DNA of 64,000 bases from Schistosoma mansoni. Taxonomy: Eukaryota > Platyhelminthes > Trematoda > Strigeidida > Schistosomatidae. The position numbers and the translations under genes are program-made. Below the pieces are notes generated by a model. It was given only the letters and a program-made list of their open reading frames with translations, was not told the DNA's origin and did not search any database. The stretch lies in contig NC_031496.1 of the NCBI RefSeq assembly GCF_000237925.1, positions 18,310,245 through 18,374,244 of the forward strand. The letters are read 5' to 3'. Shown here piece by piece: positions 1 to 12,338 of this stretch (position 1 is its first letter; the number at the start of each line of letters is the position of its first letter).

Positions 1-847
1 ATTTTGATATCTTTAAGTTATCTTGTCTAGGTAGGGTTAGTTAGTACATTGAACTGGTGATTATCGATCGACTGTTAAATTACCGACCAACTGTCTGTCT
101 CAAAAGAAACAACAATAATAATTACATGAGGACAAGATATCCTGCTCAGAGATTTCCGTCATCTACTAACTGTATGTCCTCATATGTCATTATGAAAGGC
201 ATGCAAATTATTTTAATATTAAACACTTGGAAGCTCAAAATAATACACTGTAGTTGTTGGTATAGTTTCCTTCCTGTTAATCATTTAAAAAAAGAAAGAG
301 ACAATATTGAAATTCATGCAATTCATATATAATGAATAGGAAAAAATTAGTTAAGGTCAGAATTTGCCAACTTGTCAAAACTTGCAAAACATGTTTCTTT
401 ATTTTGGTAAGATTTTTTCTTCCTAGTTAACAATTTAACAACCTACCATGGTTTCATATCCATTCATTTCATACTTTGGAAAATAACATTTTACAGTACC
501 TAAGATTAAAGAACTGCATCATACGATTCAGGTTTAATTCTTAGAATTTCATATCAGAATGTATATGTTCAGGATTAACTAACCAAATGAAAACATTTTT
601 TGTGTGCACTTAGAATTCAATACAAACGATTCTTTAAGACTAATATACAAAATTCTACATTGATGTGACATAAGTTCATATACAATAATATTTATTGAAG
701 ATGATATTTATAACCAAAAAAAAGATTGAAAAAGTACCTAACCATCTATGAACTCTGAAAATGTGATTATCAAAATTGGTGAGATAAAATGTAAAAATGC
801 CTTATTGATCCCTAATGTAATTAAATAAATAACACAAGTTTAAATAA
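1..847. other. AT-rich intergenic DNA, no gene seen
   Basis: The only ORFs are short and of low complexity, with no recognisable motif, splice-site pattern or repeat homology to the rest of the window. Confidence 0.6.
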
Positions 848-1035
848 TACATCGGATGCCGGTTCAGTGGTCTATCGGTTAAGTGCTCTGGCCCGAGACT
901 GTTAGGTTCTGGGTTCGAATCTCGCGAGGCGAGATCGTGGATGCGCACTGCTGAGGGGTCCCACAATAGGACGAAACGGCCGTCCAGTGCTTCCAGGTTT
1001 TCCATGGTGGTCTAGCTTCAATCGACTCATGCTTT
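848..1035 (+). repeat. Type B hammerhead SINE (tRNA-derived head, ribozyme, conserved tail)
   Basis: This is the best-preserved copy of a second hammerhead SINE family. It has a tRNA-like head (A-box-like GGTCTATCGGTTAAG, B box GGTTCGAATC near 911). A hammerhead fold at about 938-992 follows: stem I GCACTG/CAGTGC, stem II GTCC/GGAC, GAAAC, and a GTC cut triplet at 982-984. A conserved tail ends in ATGGTGGTCTAGCTTCA. Stem III is reduced to GG/CC with no real loop, as in Sm-alpha ribozymes. The catalytic heptad reads CTGAGGG, so the position-9 A is lost and the ribozyme is probably inactive. Other copies are listed separately. Short ORFs crossing it are not genes. Confidence 0.85.
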
Positions 1036-4000
1036 GAACTATGAAAATACAAAGGAAACAATGCAAAATATCTTAAATACAATCGATATCATGATAGGTC
1101 TGAATATGTCATTTGGAATATAACAAAAATATATTTATTATTAACTCTCTACCCAAGGCTCAATTTATTTGAAATTATCATATCCAACCTTGACATTGAT
1201 ATCCATGTTGGCACATTATTGACTGTTCCGTTTTTTTATCTCATCCTTTGGATTTATTTCTAAGTCACATGTCAATATTATTATTATCTGTTATAATCTA
1301 AGCATAAAGAGTTGTAGAATTTGAATTGAAATGTGAAATTATGAACTATAATGATTTAAAACACAATGTCTATTGAAATCAATTAGAATTGTTTCAATGA
1401 AGAAAAGAATAACCTCTAAAACATACTACTATTAAATGGAATTGAAAACTATTTTCTTCATGAATTGATTTCTTAGTTATTAAATGGTAGAAAACTAGTT
1501 TGTAAAATAATCTGAAAACAAGATCGAAATAGATTTTTACACTTGACTAGATAAATTGGAATTAGATAATAGTTCCACTCGAACGATTCATAAATCTATA
1601 ATCATTAAATATATATATAAAGGTCAAAATTTTACAGTTTCTAAGTAACAAAATCGAATACAAAATTATATCGACCAATATCACTGACCAATTACAGCGA
1701 TCAAACCGGCAGATATTCGAGTTGTAACTATCTATAATACGTTTACTGACTACGCTGTTCATTTATTGCCCCATTTTTTTAAATTAATCATAGACAAGAC
1801 AAAAATACGATGACACTTCATAATATTGATTTTGAAGGTTTGTGAATTGAAAATTTTCGATTTGTTTGAATGTAAAACTCGTAGATTATTTTATAAACAC
1901 CTCAAACAGAATGTAGTGTTGATTGATATGTTAAGTCCATATACCATATTATAGATTTAGGACTAGCCGATTTACCTATCTATCTTCAGTCATGTTTCGA
2001 CCTTGTTAATTATTCACTTCTTAACTCTGACTATTTTTATATGAGCGTTTGTGTGTACACTTCTTATCCTATTCATCGCATGTCTATAACTTATTCTTGT
2101 CTGGCTATAAATATTGATGAACGCTTGATTGAAGTGAGTTGGCTTACCCGCCATCTCTAATGTGCGTCATTTGTTAATATAACTGTAGTTGCCGCTTCTT
2201 CTTTGCCTTCTGATTTTATGCACCGTTAAGATTTGTATTATAACGGTTATCGACGTGAACGATTAACGAAGCACGGCACTACAAGACCATCTTAATACGT
2301 ACCTAGATGTGAGAACAGTTGCGCCATAAGTATATCAATTGATTTGCCATATTCATAACTTATATTTGAGATATAGGAAATGTTATCGATAAATCAGTGT
2401 CATAGTAATAAATAGACTCTCCTATCACAAACAATGACGCTTACATATGCTTGATATACACAACCCTGAGAATCGACTTTATGTTGTTTAAGGAAAGTTA
2501 ACAATTAATCCATTTGATTCATTGAATAACTTCAGCTAAAGTTAGGGAGAAATAAAATGAAGACTATAATGTTCAATAGCATATCGATAGTTGCCATTCT
2601 GTGAAATATGGTCATTTCCGGTAAAATTGTTTTAACCATACTCCACTCCAGCCGATCTCAATCTTTGACTTGCATGATTTCCATGAAACCAGCCGAAATT
2701 ATATCGACTAGAAGAAGTGTACTTAATCAGCCGAATACCATTCCAGGTTTTAAAGATAAATTATCTATCATTACATTGCTGTTCGAGATCCACAGTCATA
2801 TAGAAAAATGACTAAACAAAACAAAAAATTGCACCATGCTATTTTAAATGACTTCAGAAGAATTCAATCTTTTTAATGCATATTAATCAAATGAAAAACT
2901 ACCTGTAGTAAGTATGTAGAAGTATTATATTGCTCAAATTGTTCCGAAAGTAAAACGCAACTATTAATATACATAATCACATAGACACTTCCAGAAACTA
3001 GAAGTCATTTCTAAGTTAAAATATCTCATTCATTGCTAACGTTTTAAACTTCACCTCAGAATAGCAATTATAGAATGCCTCAGTAGCACCATCGATTAAA
3101 ACTGCAAATAAGTAAACCACTGATAAATAATAGTCTCAGCAATTGAGTTTTCCTTGAAACATTTAACGCCACTGTAAACTATGCTCATAAGGTTTAGCAG
3201 TATTTATACAGCCATTTAATCTGAAATCCATTACATATCATCAGTGAAGTTTCATTAAATTTGGATATTAACTAAAATACGACTGTAAAAATAAATTACT
3301 TTCATGTGTATTATTTTGGGGGCTCATGTGATTGGATTGTAATTCAGGAGAGCAGTTTATTTGATTTGGTACAAGTAATGAGTAGTTCGCCTATTTAGTG
3401 AGATAAAAGTTGAGAAGAACGGTTAATGGCTATTGGTTCAGAATGCAATTTCTCATGCTTGCTTGCCTGATAGCCACGATAGAACATAACTCAGTAAGCA
3501 GTTAATTTCTAATTATACAGCCCATATTTATGAATCACTCACGCTATAATAAAAAGTACAATCCTGATCACATGTCAGCGTGATTAAAATATTACTATAG
3601 AGACGTAACTAAGGCATAAATAGAAGAGGACCGAGTAATGGATTCGTGATAAATTATCAATGTCTCAAGGTATGTGCCACAAGTTATAACACTTATGCAT
3701 CACGGTAAATGTTACAAGTAAATGGGTACGGATACGATTGTTTTAACAGTTCAACTTGGTTCATTATCCATCTCGTTATAACATGCTAGCAGTGAAATAC
3801 ATGACTAGCATCTTTATTTTGGATATATCGACTGGATGCACCTAGATTTCACTACTAGCCATTACCCAACTTTATTAAAGTTTACGACAATATCGTAATA
3901 TCTAGGAAATTCATTTAGGTTTCATATATCTCAACAACAAAAATACAACTTCAATTCTTAACATCAATAACGATATGATAGCAATACTCACAAATGAAAA

Positions 4001-4765
4001 CCACCAATCAAGTTTAGATCAGTGTACAACAATAAAGAATATCTAATTAAACTAGGAATTTCTGTCATGAAAACAAAACATTTCACTTTTATGTTTACTC
4101 CAAACTGTATTGGATCTAAAGTCCCTGTGCAAAAAAGAGAAAAGAAATCATCTTTGTAGATCTATTGATTCCTTGGATAAATATGTAAATATTTATAATC
4201 AATGTAAATAAAAACCGTAAGAAGAAAAACAAACAAAAACAAGCCAACATACAATATAAACTAAACTCCTATTTATTCACCACATACAGCAGTACAACAA
4301 AACATACATTATTAATAGTAATTTTCATCTAAATGTGTATTTCGTTTTGTTTTGTTTCTTTGTTTTCAACTCCATAAAAATGAAACTGTAAGCAAATTAC
4401 ACTTTAATTTACTCTGAAGTTGTATTAAATCCAAAAGAAAAACACAATTCTAATCACTTTTCCCACTCTTAATGTTTTACCTTTTATGTTAGTAATTGTG
4501 TACAATTTCTTTTCCTTTAAATGTTACCACATGTTGCTGTGCTGCATTTTCTTTACCCCCCCCCTTTGAATATTCTATGATTATTAATTTATGCAATTCA
4601 TCTTTTTCTTTTTTCTCATGCATACTAAATAAATTGATAGAATAACTTTGAACATATGGTCAAAGTACAACATGCAGAGAAGGTGAGTAATTCAATGTAA
4701 TGAAAAGCAGTTAGAAATCACTTTGTATAACATAACTGATATTTTCAATCATAATAGAAAATATT

Positions 4766-4767
<2 letters not shown>
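1036..4767. other. AT-rich non-coding DNA
   Basis: No gene, LINE domain or hammerhead repeat was recognised. Short open frames (such as 2608-2811) show no conserved motif. There are simple homopolymer tracts, including a C run near 4556-4564. Confidence 0.5.

Positions 4768-4802
<35 letters not shown>
4768..4802. repeat. (TA)n microsatellite
   Basis: About 17 uninterrupted TA dinucleotides. Confidence 0.95.
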
Positions 4803-4805
<3 letters not shown>

Positions 4806-7171
4806 GCTACGCAAAGTCACTAGAAAAACAAATCATGGTACCCAAATACTTAAGAATACTTACGTAGGATAAACGTAATGAACATACATTAGGTGAATGA
4901 GAGACAAATAAGTTTCATTGAAGATACATTTTCCAACCGTCTAGGTCAAATCAACATCGTTTAGGTACTTTTGATGGTGATCTGTTATAGTCAGCTTCCG
5001 TGTTATAAAAAGTACATTGATTATTTGATGTTAAAACGATTTATCACTTACATCTGATTTTGATATTTCATGGTAACACTATAAGGTCAATTAAACATTG
5101 CTAAATTTTAGAATCATTTGTTGATATAGTTCATAAAATGCTTTATGGAGGGATTTGACTACTTTAAAGAGTACTTGGGATTATCTGATAGCAAAGTAGA
5201 ACAGTATGACTGTTAATTCCCAATTTTAAACTCTTTAGATAAACTCACCTAAGATCCCACATGATATAGTGGATTGTAATGACAATATTAGTTCAGAGCA
5301 TGAAAATCTTAAATCGCTCCGTCACTATCCGCGAAGAAACAGTTTTGAAATAAATTAATCACATCAACCAACCTCAGTCTACTTTTTATTTAATTTATTC
5401 TATTATAAAGTCAGTTTCTATTGTATAGCAACGAAAAATGTCAACTTTTGAACTGATAAATTCCTGGAGTTTGTATTATTTACAAACTACTTTTAATATA
5501 AAATATTACTTTCGAAAGCTAAATGGTCAGTAACATGCTTTAACTAACGCCATAACAGATTACTTACTTACGCCTGTTACCTCCAATGAAGCATAGGCCG
5601 CCATAAAAGATGGTTTGACTATTTTACTACGTTAGATTCCAGGGAGAAAAAGTAAATTAGTTAGAATGTTTTGTTTCTTTATTTGAAGTTTTTCCTCGAA
5701 ATTTTGGATGACAAATATTTACATATTTTAATTATTGTCATATTTTAAATTCGTCTCAACGATGTTCCCGTTACAAAATGAAAGAATACTATTAAGTCTA
5801 GTTGAATTTATCGTTTACACTTATCTGACGTAATTAAAAGATGAATCTACTGATAGATCTACTGTGTAAGAACGGTTTCTTACACTCCATTATCGCATTG
5901 GTAACGTCATAGCTGTATTGTCCAAGGGATTTTAGAACTTAAAATTCCATTTAAGGTGTTCTTTATATACTTTTAGACATCAAATTAAAAAGTAAGAATG
6001 TTTCTTGACACATTTAATTATGCACCATGAACAGAAATTCTAGCTGACCTACGTAGATGACATTGACGCATATCCGGTTGGAATAATTGGACATTGCTAT
6101 ATAAATATATATGTTCCAAATTCTGGTAACTATTATTTATTTAAAAAACAAAGCTTGCCTAAATATATTTTTACCTAGTGAAATTTGATATACTCTCATT
6201 TATGTCCCATCGGCTGCTATAGAAAACATTGTTTTAAGAAGTGACATACTTTATATTTCATTTATTTAATGGTACTGAAAAAGGTTTATTTGCCTTTAAA
6301 TTATCTTGGCTAGATCAATGAAGAATTTCAATTGATAAGTTTATAGATAGAAATATTTTTTTCTATCCCTTTTGACGGCAAAAATCTGGATACGCTTCGT
6401 TTGACCTCAGTAACACTATCAAATGTTTACTTGTTGATACTACTTCAATTTAACACAAACTGACAGTTAATGTGCCTTATCCTCATTCATCCCAATTCCT
6501 TACGTTTCTGATTACCTACTATGTCAGATTCGATGAAATTATGATCCTATTATGATCTTCTAAAGGGAAGATATTTAGTATTTGAATTTACCATTTAATC
6601 TTGGTAAAAATTGAATCAATGATTCACTAGTTCACCTCCGTAGTTCATTCAAATTTCCACGGATTTTCTTTTGGACTAAAAAAATATCACACAGAAATAG
6701 CATTAGATTATCAGCATCAGGTGTAATTAACAGATTCAAATTAAGCATCAAATTTATTCAATAAATGTTGCTGTCTTTCATTGCTTGTTTGTTTATACCG
6801 TAAGATTAATTGAGTTTAACAAGTTCGTTTACTTTTTCCGAAAATACGTCAATCATCATGGCGTCTTGCAATTATTTAACCTATTGAAAATTTTGAATCA
6901 TTCGATTATCAATTTCCTTGTAACGTATTCATTCTTCACCTAATTTTGAACAAAGAATTTTGATATCTATTTTGAAATTCTTTATTCATAATTTTTACCA
7001 AGTCATTAATTTCCTAAATGTCATGATTAACTAGCACAGTGCACATTTGATTAGAATATTCTTAGAAATAAAATGCTTTCATGCGGAGCAGTCTTCTCAG
7101 TTAAAGGTTGTCTAGAGGCCATTTCTATTTAATATATATGTATATATAATAATGTATAGATAATAACAGAA
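4803..7171. other. AT-rich non-coding DNA
   Basis: No gene or repeat family was recognised. Confidence 0.5.
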
Positions 7172-7465
7172 AGTGGTTATCGGGACTCTGTAGCTGAGTG
7201 GATAACACAGTGTTTGAAGCGAAAGGTAGTGGGTTCGAGTCCCAGAGTGAACATCAACTCTGAGATGCAGGTACATCCAGCTGACGAATCCCAAATAGGA
7301 CGAAACGCGCGTCCTGGATTGCACTGCTAGCCACTATCCATCTTTGTTTATAATGCCTGTGAATCGAGGAAATACGTACAGTGTGCACATATGTTAATAA
7401 GAGACTGATCAATTGCAGTCCTAAACATCAATGGGAAGATTCAAACAAACAATACCAAGTGAATT
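7172..7465 (+). repeat. Type A (Sm-alpha-like) hammerhead SINE, near full length
   Basis: The order of parts is: a tRNA-like head (GTAGCTGAGTGGATAA as A-box region, GGGTTCGAGTCCC as B box at 7231-7243), a hammerhead ribozyme, and a tail ending in AATGGGAAGATTCAAACAAAC. The tail sequence also occurs just upstream of the head in other copies (for example 16008), so the family can be read as head-to-tail units. The head suggests RNA polymerase III transcription, as known for Sm-alpha. The copy lies in plain intergenic DNA. Confidence 0.9.
7275..7319 (+). ncRNA. Hammerhead ribozyme, core intact
   Basis: Stem I is ATCCAG/CTGGAT, the core is CTGACGA (7281-7287), then GAAAC and a GTC cut triplet (7311-7313). 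Stem III is only GC/GC. Stem II has one A-C mismatch (ATCC/GGAC). By the known rules of type I hammerheads with minimal stem III, cleavage would depend on a dimeric fold. Activity is inferred, not shown. Confidence 0.8.
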
Positions 7466-8849
7466 TATATTATAGTCTGTTTCTACTTAGATTTGAAATG
7501 CTGTTTGTAGCCTTATAATTGGATCTTCACTCACTTAATTATCGAGTTTGAGAAAAGAGGGATTACCTCAAGGACAATGTTACACAACATCATACTTCTT
7601 GATTGCATAAATAGCCCAATCTTTAATAATGTTATTATTCATTAATTATTTTTTTTAATTTATAATGATTTCTATATAAATCACATTGAACTATAATACG
7701 TAATAAATGCATAATCGAAGTACATTTCTGCTGTAAGTAACGTGATCCAACTGTAAAATAATAAAAAGCTGTCAACTATGTATAATGATCTTTCACAAAA
7801 AAATATTATCTAATTACATATCATCCAACAATCTTATTACGATTATCCGTATTTTGATGTAAACCAACTGCCAATTACTCAAAGTGAGACTACAATTTTA
7901 CAATATAGATAAGGATTCTTCACATTTCACTCCATAAAAGGTGAATCTAATTTGCCAGAGGCTAATATTTTTACCAATATTCTTCATCTTTGAGTTAAAA
8001 AAAGTTGAGTAGACAAAATGTTACTCAAATATTTACCACCTATACCTTATTGTACTAATCATTAAGAAACTAGAAAAGATTTTTAAGAAAATACTAAAAT
8101 ATGATGATAACAGTGATGTCTGCCTTTTCAATCTAAATATAATAGTTAAAAGAGGGGCAGTATTCTCTTAATTCAGTATTTTACTGACCCCAGTATATGT
8201 GTTAAATTGTATTGTTTGCAACTCATTAAGCGATGACTAGTATGGAAGCATTTGATCATATTAAACACATATTACACTATATGTAATATAAATATGTTTT
8301 TCCAAAGATTAGTATAAAAATTACCGAGGATCCATTAAATCACTTCGTATAAATGACTTTTTTAATATCATCGAACAAGAAAACATAAGAAGAGTGGTCC
8401 AATTATTTCGTTTTACTGGTTACCAATGGTGATTTTTACAAACTTATGTGTAATAACAGGGCAGAATTGTTTGAATTTGACGTTAGTATAATATTGTTAC
8501 AAAAACTTTCATCTAACCACTTTAATTTGCCAGGGTTCTCTATTTAAATATCAGATCTTACTTTGGGTATACTAGGGAGAAACAGATTTAACGTGTTTTC
8601 TAGATGTCCAGCTGAAGTCTTTGATAGTTGGTCTACTTACTTCAGAGTAATACTAAGATTCAGTATAAGCACTGTGGTTTAGTTTGGTGACTCTATACAA
8701 AAAACTCACTTACAGACAAGTTGAAGTATAAGTGACATCAACGTCAGCAGATGACATACATGGTTGGGTAAAGCGATTGGTTTATTTCATCAAACAGTTT
8801 CTAATGAGTTACGTCAAATCTAACTATACATTAAAAATGTAGTCAGTAT
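7466..8849. other. AT-rich non-coding DNA
   Basis: Nothing recognisable on either strand. Confidence 0.5.
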
Positions 8850-9385
8850 CATTATTATTTAAACACATTAATATTGGTACAAGGAGCACCAGATATATAT
8901 GTACCAAACAAATCTCATTTGATTTGTGTGAGGGCTATGATACTGCCCAGGTGCCCAAACTGAAGCAGGTGGTTTTCTTCAGGGGGACACACCCGGAGCC
9001 TTTGACCTAAAGGTCTGATCCACAAAGCAGTGGGGCATCGTGAGGAGATGCAGTCCCATGGTAGTCGGTGACCAACGACTGATTTATACGCCATTTGTTC
9101 CCTCAGGATACTGGAGCCCATGTGCACCATTGGTTTGGAGTCAGGGTTTTCCAACTCCCCTAGGTGGACTCGCCGTGTCCACCAACCCGGTTAAAGCACC
9201 GGACATTCACTTTTCGTCCTCTCAATTTCGTAAACAACAGTAATGCCACGAGTATGCAGTGAGTAGAACTTCACTGTTAGAGGCTATATACGCGTGGCCA
9301 TATGAGAGCATTTCGAGAGAGAGAGAGAGTGGACTCTCCTCACTCTCGGCCGTACCAGGGCATTTGAGGGCAGTAGATAGAGACC
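8850..9385 (+). repeat. Unclassified dispersed repeat Y, copy 1
   Basis: About 530 bp, more GC-rich than its surroundings. It starts in sequence like AACACATTAATATTGGTAC and ends near CCGTACCAGGGCATTTG. A second copy with the same order of blocks is at 42880-43400, and a 5' piece is at 58138-58215. Short ORFs in both copies share a peptide like EAIYAWPxESISR, which suggests a former coding or 5' region of a transposable element. I cannot assign a family. Confidence 0.75.
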
Positions 9386-10625
9386 ACTTAATAAGCTACT
9401 TCCGAAACTGGCGAATCCAATGTAGATTCGTGGAATTTATCTAAAGTTTCATGTATTCTTTGACTGAGACTGAATTTAAAAGAGATCAATGTATGGGATT
9501 GATCAAGTACTTGAGAAAACCACTACTTAAGGAACACAAGAGATTTAAGCATTGATGTACATTTGTGAAAAATATTTGAAGTCTCGTGATTTTAGTTTCT
9601 GTACAAATATCCATGCACATAGAGTAATATATATTTAAAACACAATTATGTGAACGAAGAATATTCGTTTCAATAATTTCTCATCAGGTTCTACAATTAT
9701 AAATTCAAATTAATAATCCATGAAGTTGACCAGGTTTACGGCAGAGTACATCATTTAAGAAACTGTAACATGTGAATCAAGGATTGTTTATCACAGAAAA
9801 TTAAATCACATCAAATCATTAATGTTGGGATCAAAATAAATATGGTCAACATGGAGTGCGGGAGAGAATAATTTAATTGCAAATCGAAAATTACGTAATA
9901 TGTAGAATAATACCAAATAGGCAAGAATTAGCAGATAGGGGTGGATGATGAATAGATTTCTCAAAAAGGTCAGCAAGTGTAATAATAATGACAATGGCAA
10001 GATGTGTGGATAAGATAAGTTTCGAATATAAAAATGAACATTAATCAAATTACGTCACCCTATCATAAAATTGATTATCAACTAGTTGAGCCCGAAGTTA
10101 GCCAGGATAAAAGGAGCTGCTGAACATATTTCTTTTGGATGCAAAGTTCTGGCTTTTTGATCCGAATAACAATTGCTCTAGCTATCTGCACGATTCTCAA
10201 TCTGACGGAATTAGGTAGACTGCGATGATGGAGAAGATTTGTAGCTCAGGTGGATGATGTTGATGGAACAAAACTCCATCAAAATAGTTGGACTGCTGTT
10301 AACACGATATATCATTGTGAAAGATTCCTCCATGTTGACTGTATGTCCAGTCTGAATTAAACGGGCTAAAATGGACTAAAATATGTATTTGTCATCACTA
10401 GTCTTTTAGCGCAAAATTAGGAATGACCTTGACCCATGAGTAATTTTCTTTCCGAGAAATGAGAAAAACAATGGCTGGGGAGAAAATGTGTTAATAACTG
10501 GGGTTTTTTTATAAGTAATTTTTATTGTTTTAAATAATTATGTAATAGTTTGTTATGTAATTTGTATGTATACAAAATATGTAATAATTATAAATCATCT
10601 TTTTTTAAACATAGTTTATGGTTTT
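9386..10625. other. Non-coding DNA, possible old repeat debris
   Basis: No gene. A block around 10215-10290 shares a short motif (ACAAAACTCCATCAAAATA) with 15829-15850, so part of this stretch may be an old repeat. Confidence 0.4.
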
Positions 10626-10755
10626 TAAATTCACTTAGTGTTACTTGTTTGAATCTTCCCATGGATGTTTTAGGACTGCAACTGGTCAGTCTCTTATTGG
10701 CATATGTGCATACTGTGCGTATTGCCTCGATATAGCCTTAATTCACAAGCATTGT
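10626..10755 (-). repeat. Type A SINE, tail-only fragment
   Basis: The reverse complement of the 3' tail of the type A SINE (TTTGAATCTTCCCATGG through GCCTCGATATAGCC). The ribozyme and tRNA-like head are absent. Confidence 0.8.
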
Positions 10756-11070
10756 GTTCATTATTTACTGACCTGTTGATTTCAGTTTATAATACTGGTG
10801 TTGCGTGATATCAAACTTCATAGAGTCAATTTTAACTCTTGTATCACTTCTTAATTAAACATTATTCCATTTTTATCCTTTTGTGAGACATTTGTTTAAT
10901 TATTCTTGCATAACTTACAATAATAATTTTCAATTTCAAAGAATCTATGTTTATACAATTCATTGTTTTCTATTCTACGATATTCATACACTTATAAGAG
11001 ATCAACTATACAAACGGTTCTTGAAACTTCTTCATTATTTTGTTCTTTTTGAATAATCCTTCAAATCCTG

Positions 11071-11270
11071 NNNNNNNNNNNNNNNNNNNNNNNNNNNNNN
11101 NNNNNNNNNNNNNNNNNNNNNNNNNNNNNNNNNNNNNNNNNNNNNNNNNNNNNNNNNNNNNNNNNNNNNNNNNNNNNNNNNNNNNNNNNNNNNNNNNNNN
11201 NNNNNNNNNNNNNNNNNNNNNNNNNNNNNNNNNNNNNNNNNNNNNNNNNNNNNNNNNNNNNNNNNNNNNN
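11071..11270. other. Assembly gap (200 N)
   Basis: Exactly 200 Ns, the same size as the other two gaps, so this is a placeholder length. A LINE 3' end abuts its right side. Confidence 1.
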
Positions 11271-11330
11271 CGGTTGGAGAATGCTGGTCGGCGGCCTATG
11301 CTCGATTGGGGGTAACAGGCGTAAGTAATA
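11271..11330 (+). mobile_element. RTE/SR2-like LINE, extreme 3' end
   Basis: The sequence encodes the C-terminal signature RLENAGRRPMLDWG in one frame and the better matching GWRMLVGGL-type ending in another. It is followed by the GGCGTAAGTAA tail shared with 18520-18600, 19300-19375 and 36400-36470. The 5' part is in the gap. Confidence 0.75.
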
Positions 11331-11832
11331 AATGACTTTTTTCAATGATACTCTTTGTAATGGAAATATTCATCTATATTAAGTGAGTTCGGAAGAAGAA
11401 ATTACTTTTTTGTTTACTTCTTCTTGAATTACTGTATGACTGAAAGTCATGATCTTGATATTAGGAACTATACATATATATTTATCTACTGTTTACCCAA
11501 TCACATATAAATTCCATTACCTTTTAAATAAATTTTGAATTATTACTTCCCAGAATATAAATACACATTGATATTAATTATTATTATTCATACACTTCCT
11601 ATCCCTATTCTTCTCATTATTATTATGATTTTGGTTACCATTTTGAGCCGAACGATCTGGTCGAATGTGGTTTTATAAGTTTGAATACTTTGATAAGAAA
11701 CAATTTATTACTTATATTGTCATTGAAAAAATACCTACACAGCTTTTTAAAAATGTGATGGATTATACTTTAACGTTTATGTATACCAAAATCCTACGAT
11801 TCCGTTTATATGAAATTCTCTTTTTTTATTGG
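11331..11832. other. AT-rich non-coding DNA
   Basis: Nothing recognisable. Confidence 0.5.
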
Positions 11833-12138
11833 TTGTTTAAATATTCCCATTGATGTTTAGGATTGCAATTGATCATTCTTATGTTAGCATATGTACACCA
11901 TGTGTGGACTGCCTCGATATTGCCTTCAGTCACAAGCTTTATAAGCAAAGAAGTGGCTAGCAGTGGAATCAACGATGCGCATTTCTCGCTATTCGGGACT
12001 CATCAGCTGGAGGTACCTACATCCCATGATGTTCATGATGTTCATCCCGGGACTAGAATCCAGTATCGTTCGCTTCAAATGCCATCACATTATCTACTTA
12101 GCTGCTAGGTTCTGATAGCCACTAGCATGTGCAATGAG
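11833..12138 (-). repeat. Type A hammerhead SINE, minus strand
   Basis: A tail, ribozyme and tRNA-like head can be read on the minus strand. The ribozyme core (CTGATGA and GAAA) is present at about 11969-12012, but stem II is mismatched. It lies head-to-head with the plus-strand copy at 12155, making an imperfect inverted pair. Confidence 0.85.
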
Positions 12139-12154
12139 AGGAAGTTTTAGTTCA

Positions 12155-12338
12155 TTTTTAAACTAAGTAGCTAAGTGGATAATGTGGTGGAGTTTGGAGC
12201 CAATGATACTGGGTTCCAGTCCGGAAGTGAATGCCAACTCTGGGATGAAAGTACATCCAGGTGATGAGTCCCAAATGGGACGAAACGCGCGTCATGGGTT
12301 CCACTACTGACCACAATCCATCTTTGTTTATTACTGAC
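12155..12338 (+). repeat. Type A hammerhead SINE, plus strand
   Basis: The tRNA-like head and ribozyme are present (about 12255-12300). The first core base is changed (GTGATGA), so the ribozyme is expected to be dead. It is the inverted partner of the copy at 11833-12138. Confidence 0.85.

Noticed and set aside
848-1035. tRNA genes at the many B-box sequences
   Set aside because: A and B boxes are present but no acceptor stem or anticodon arm can be folded, and each is part of a hammerhead SINE.
8850-9385. CRISPR-like or satellite array among dispersed repeats
   Set aside because: Copies are scattered and lack regular spacers, and the genome is eukaryotic.
11040-11345. ORFs spanning the N runs
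   Set aside because: They are open only because N codons are read through.
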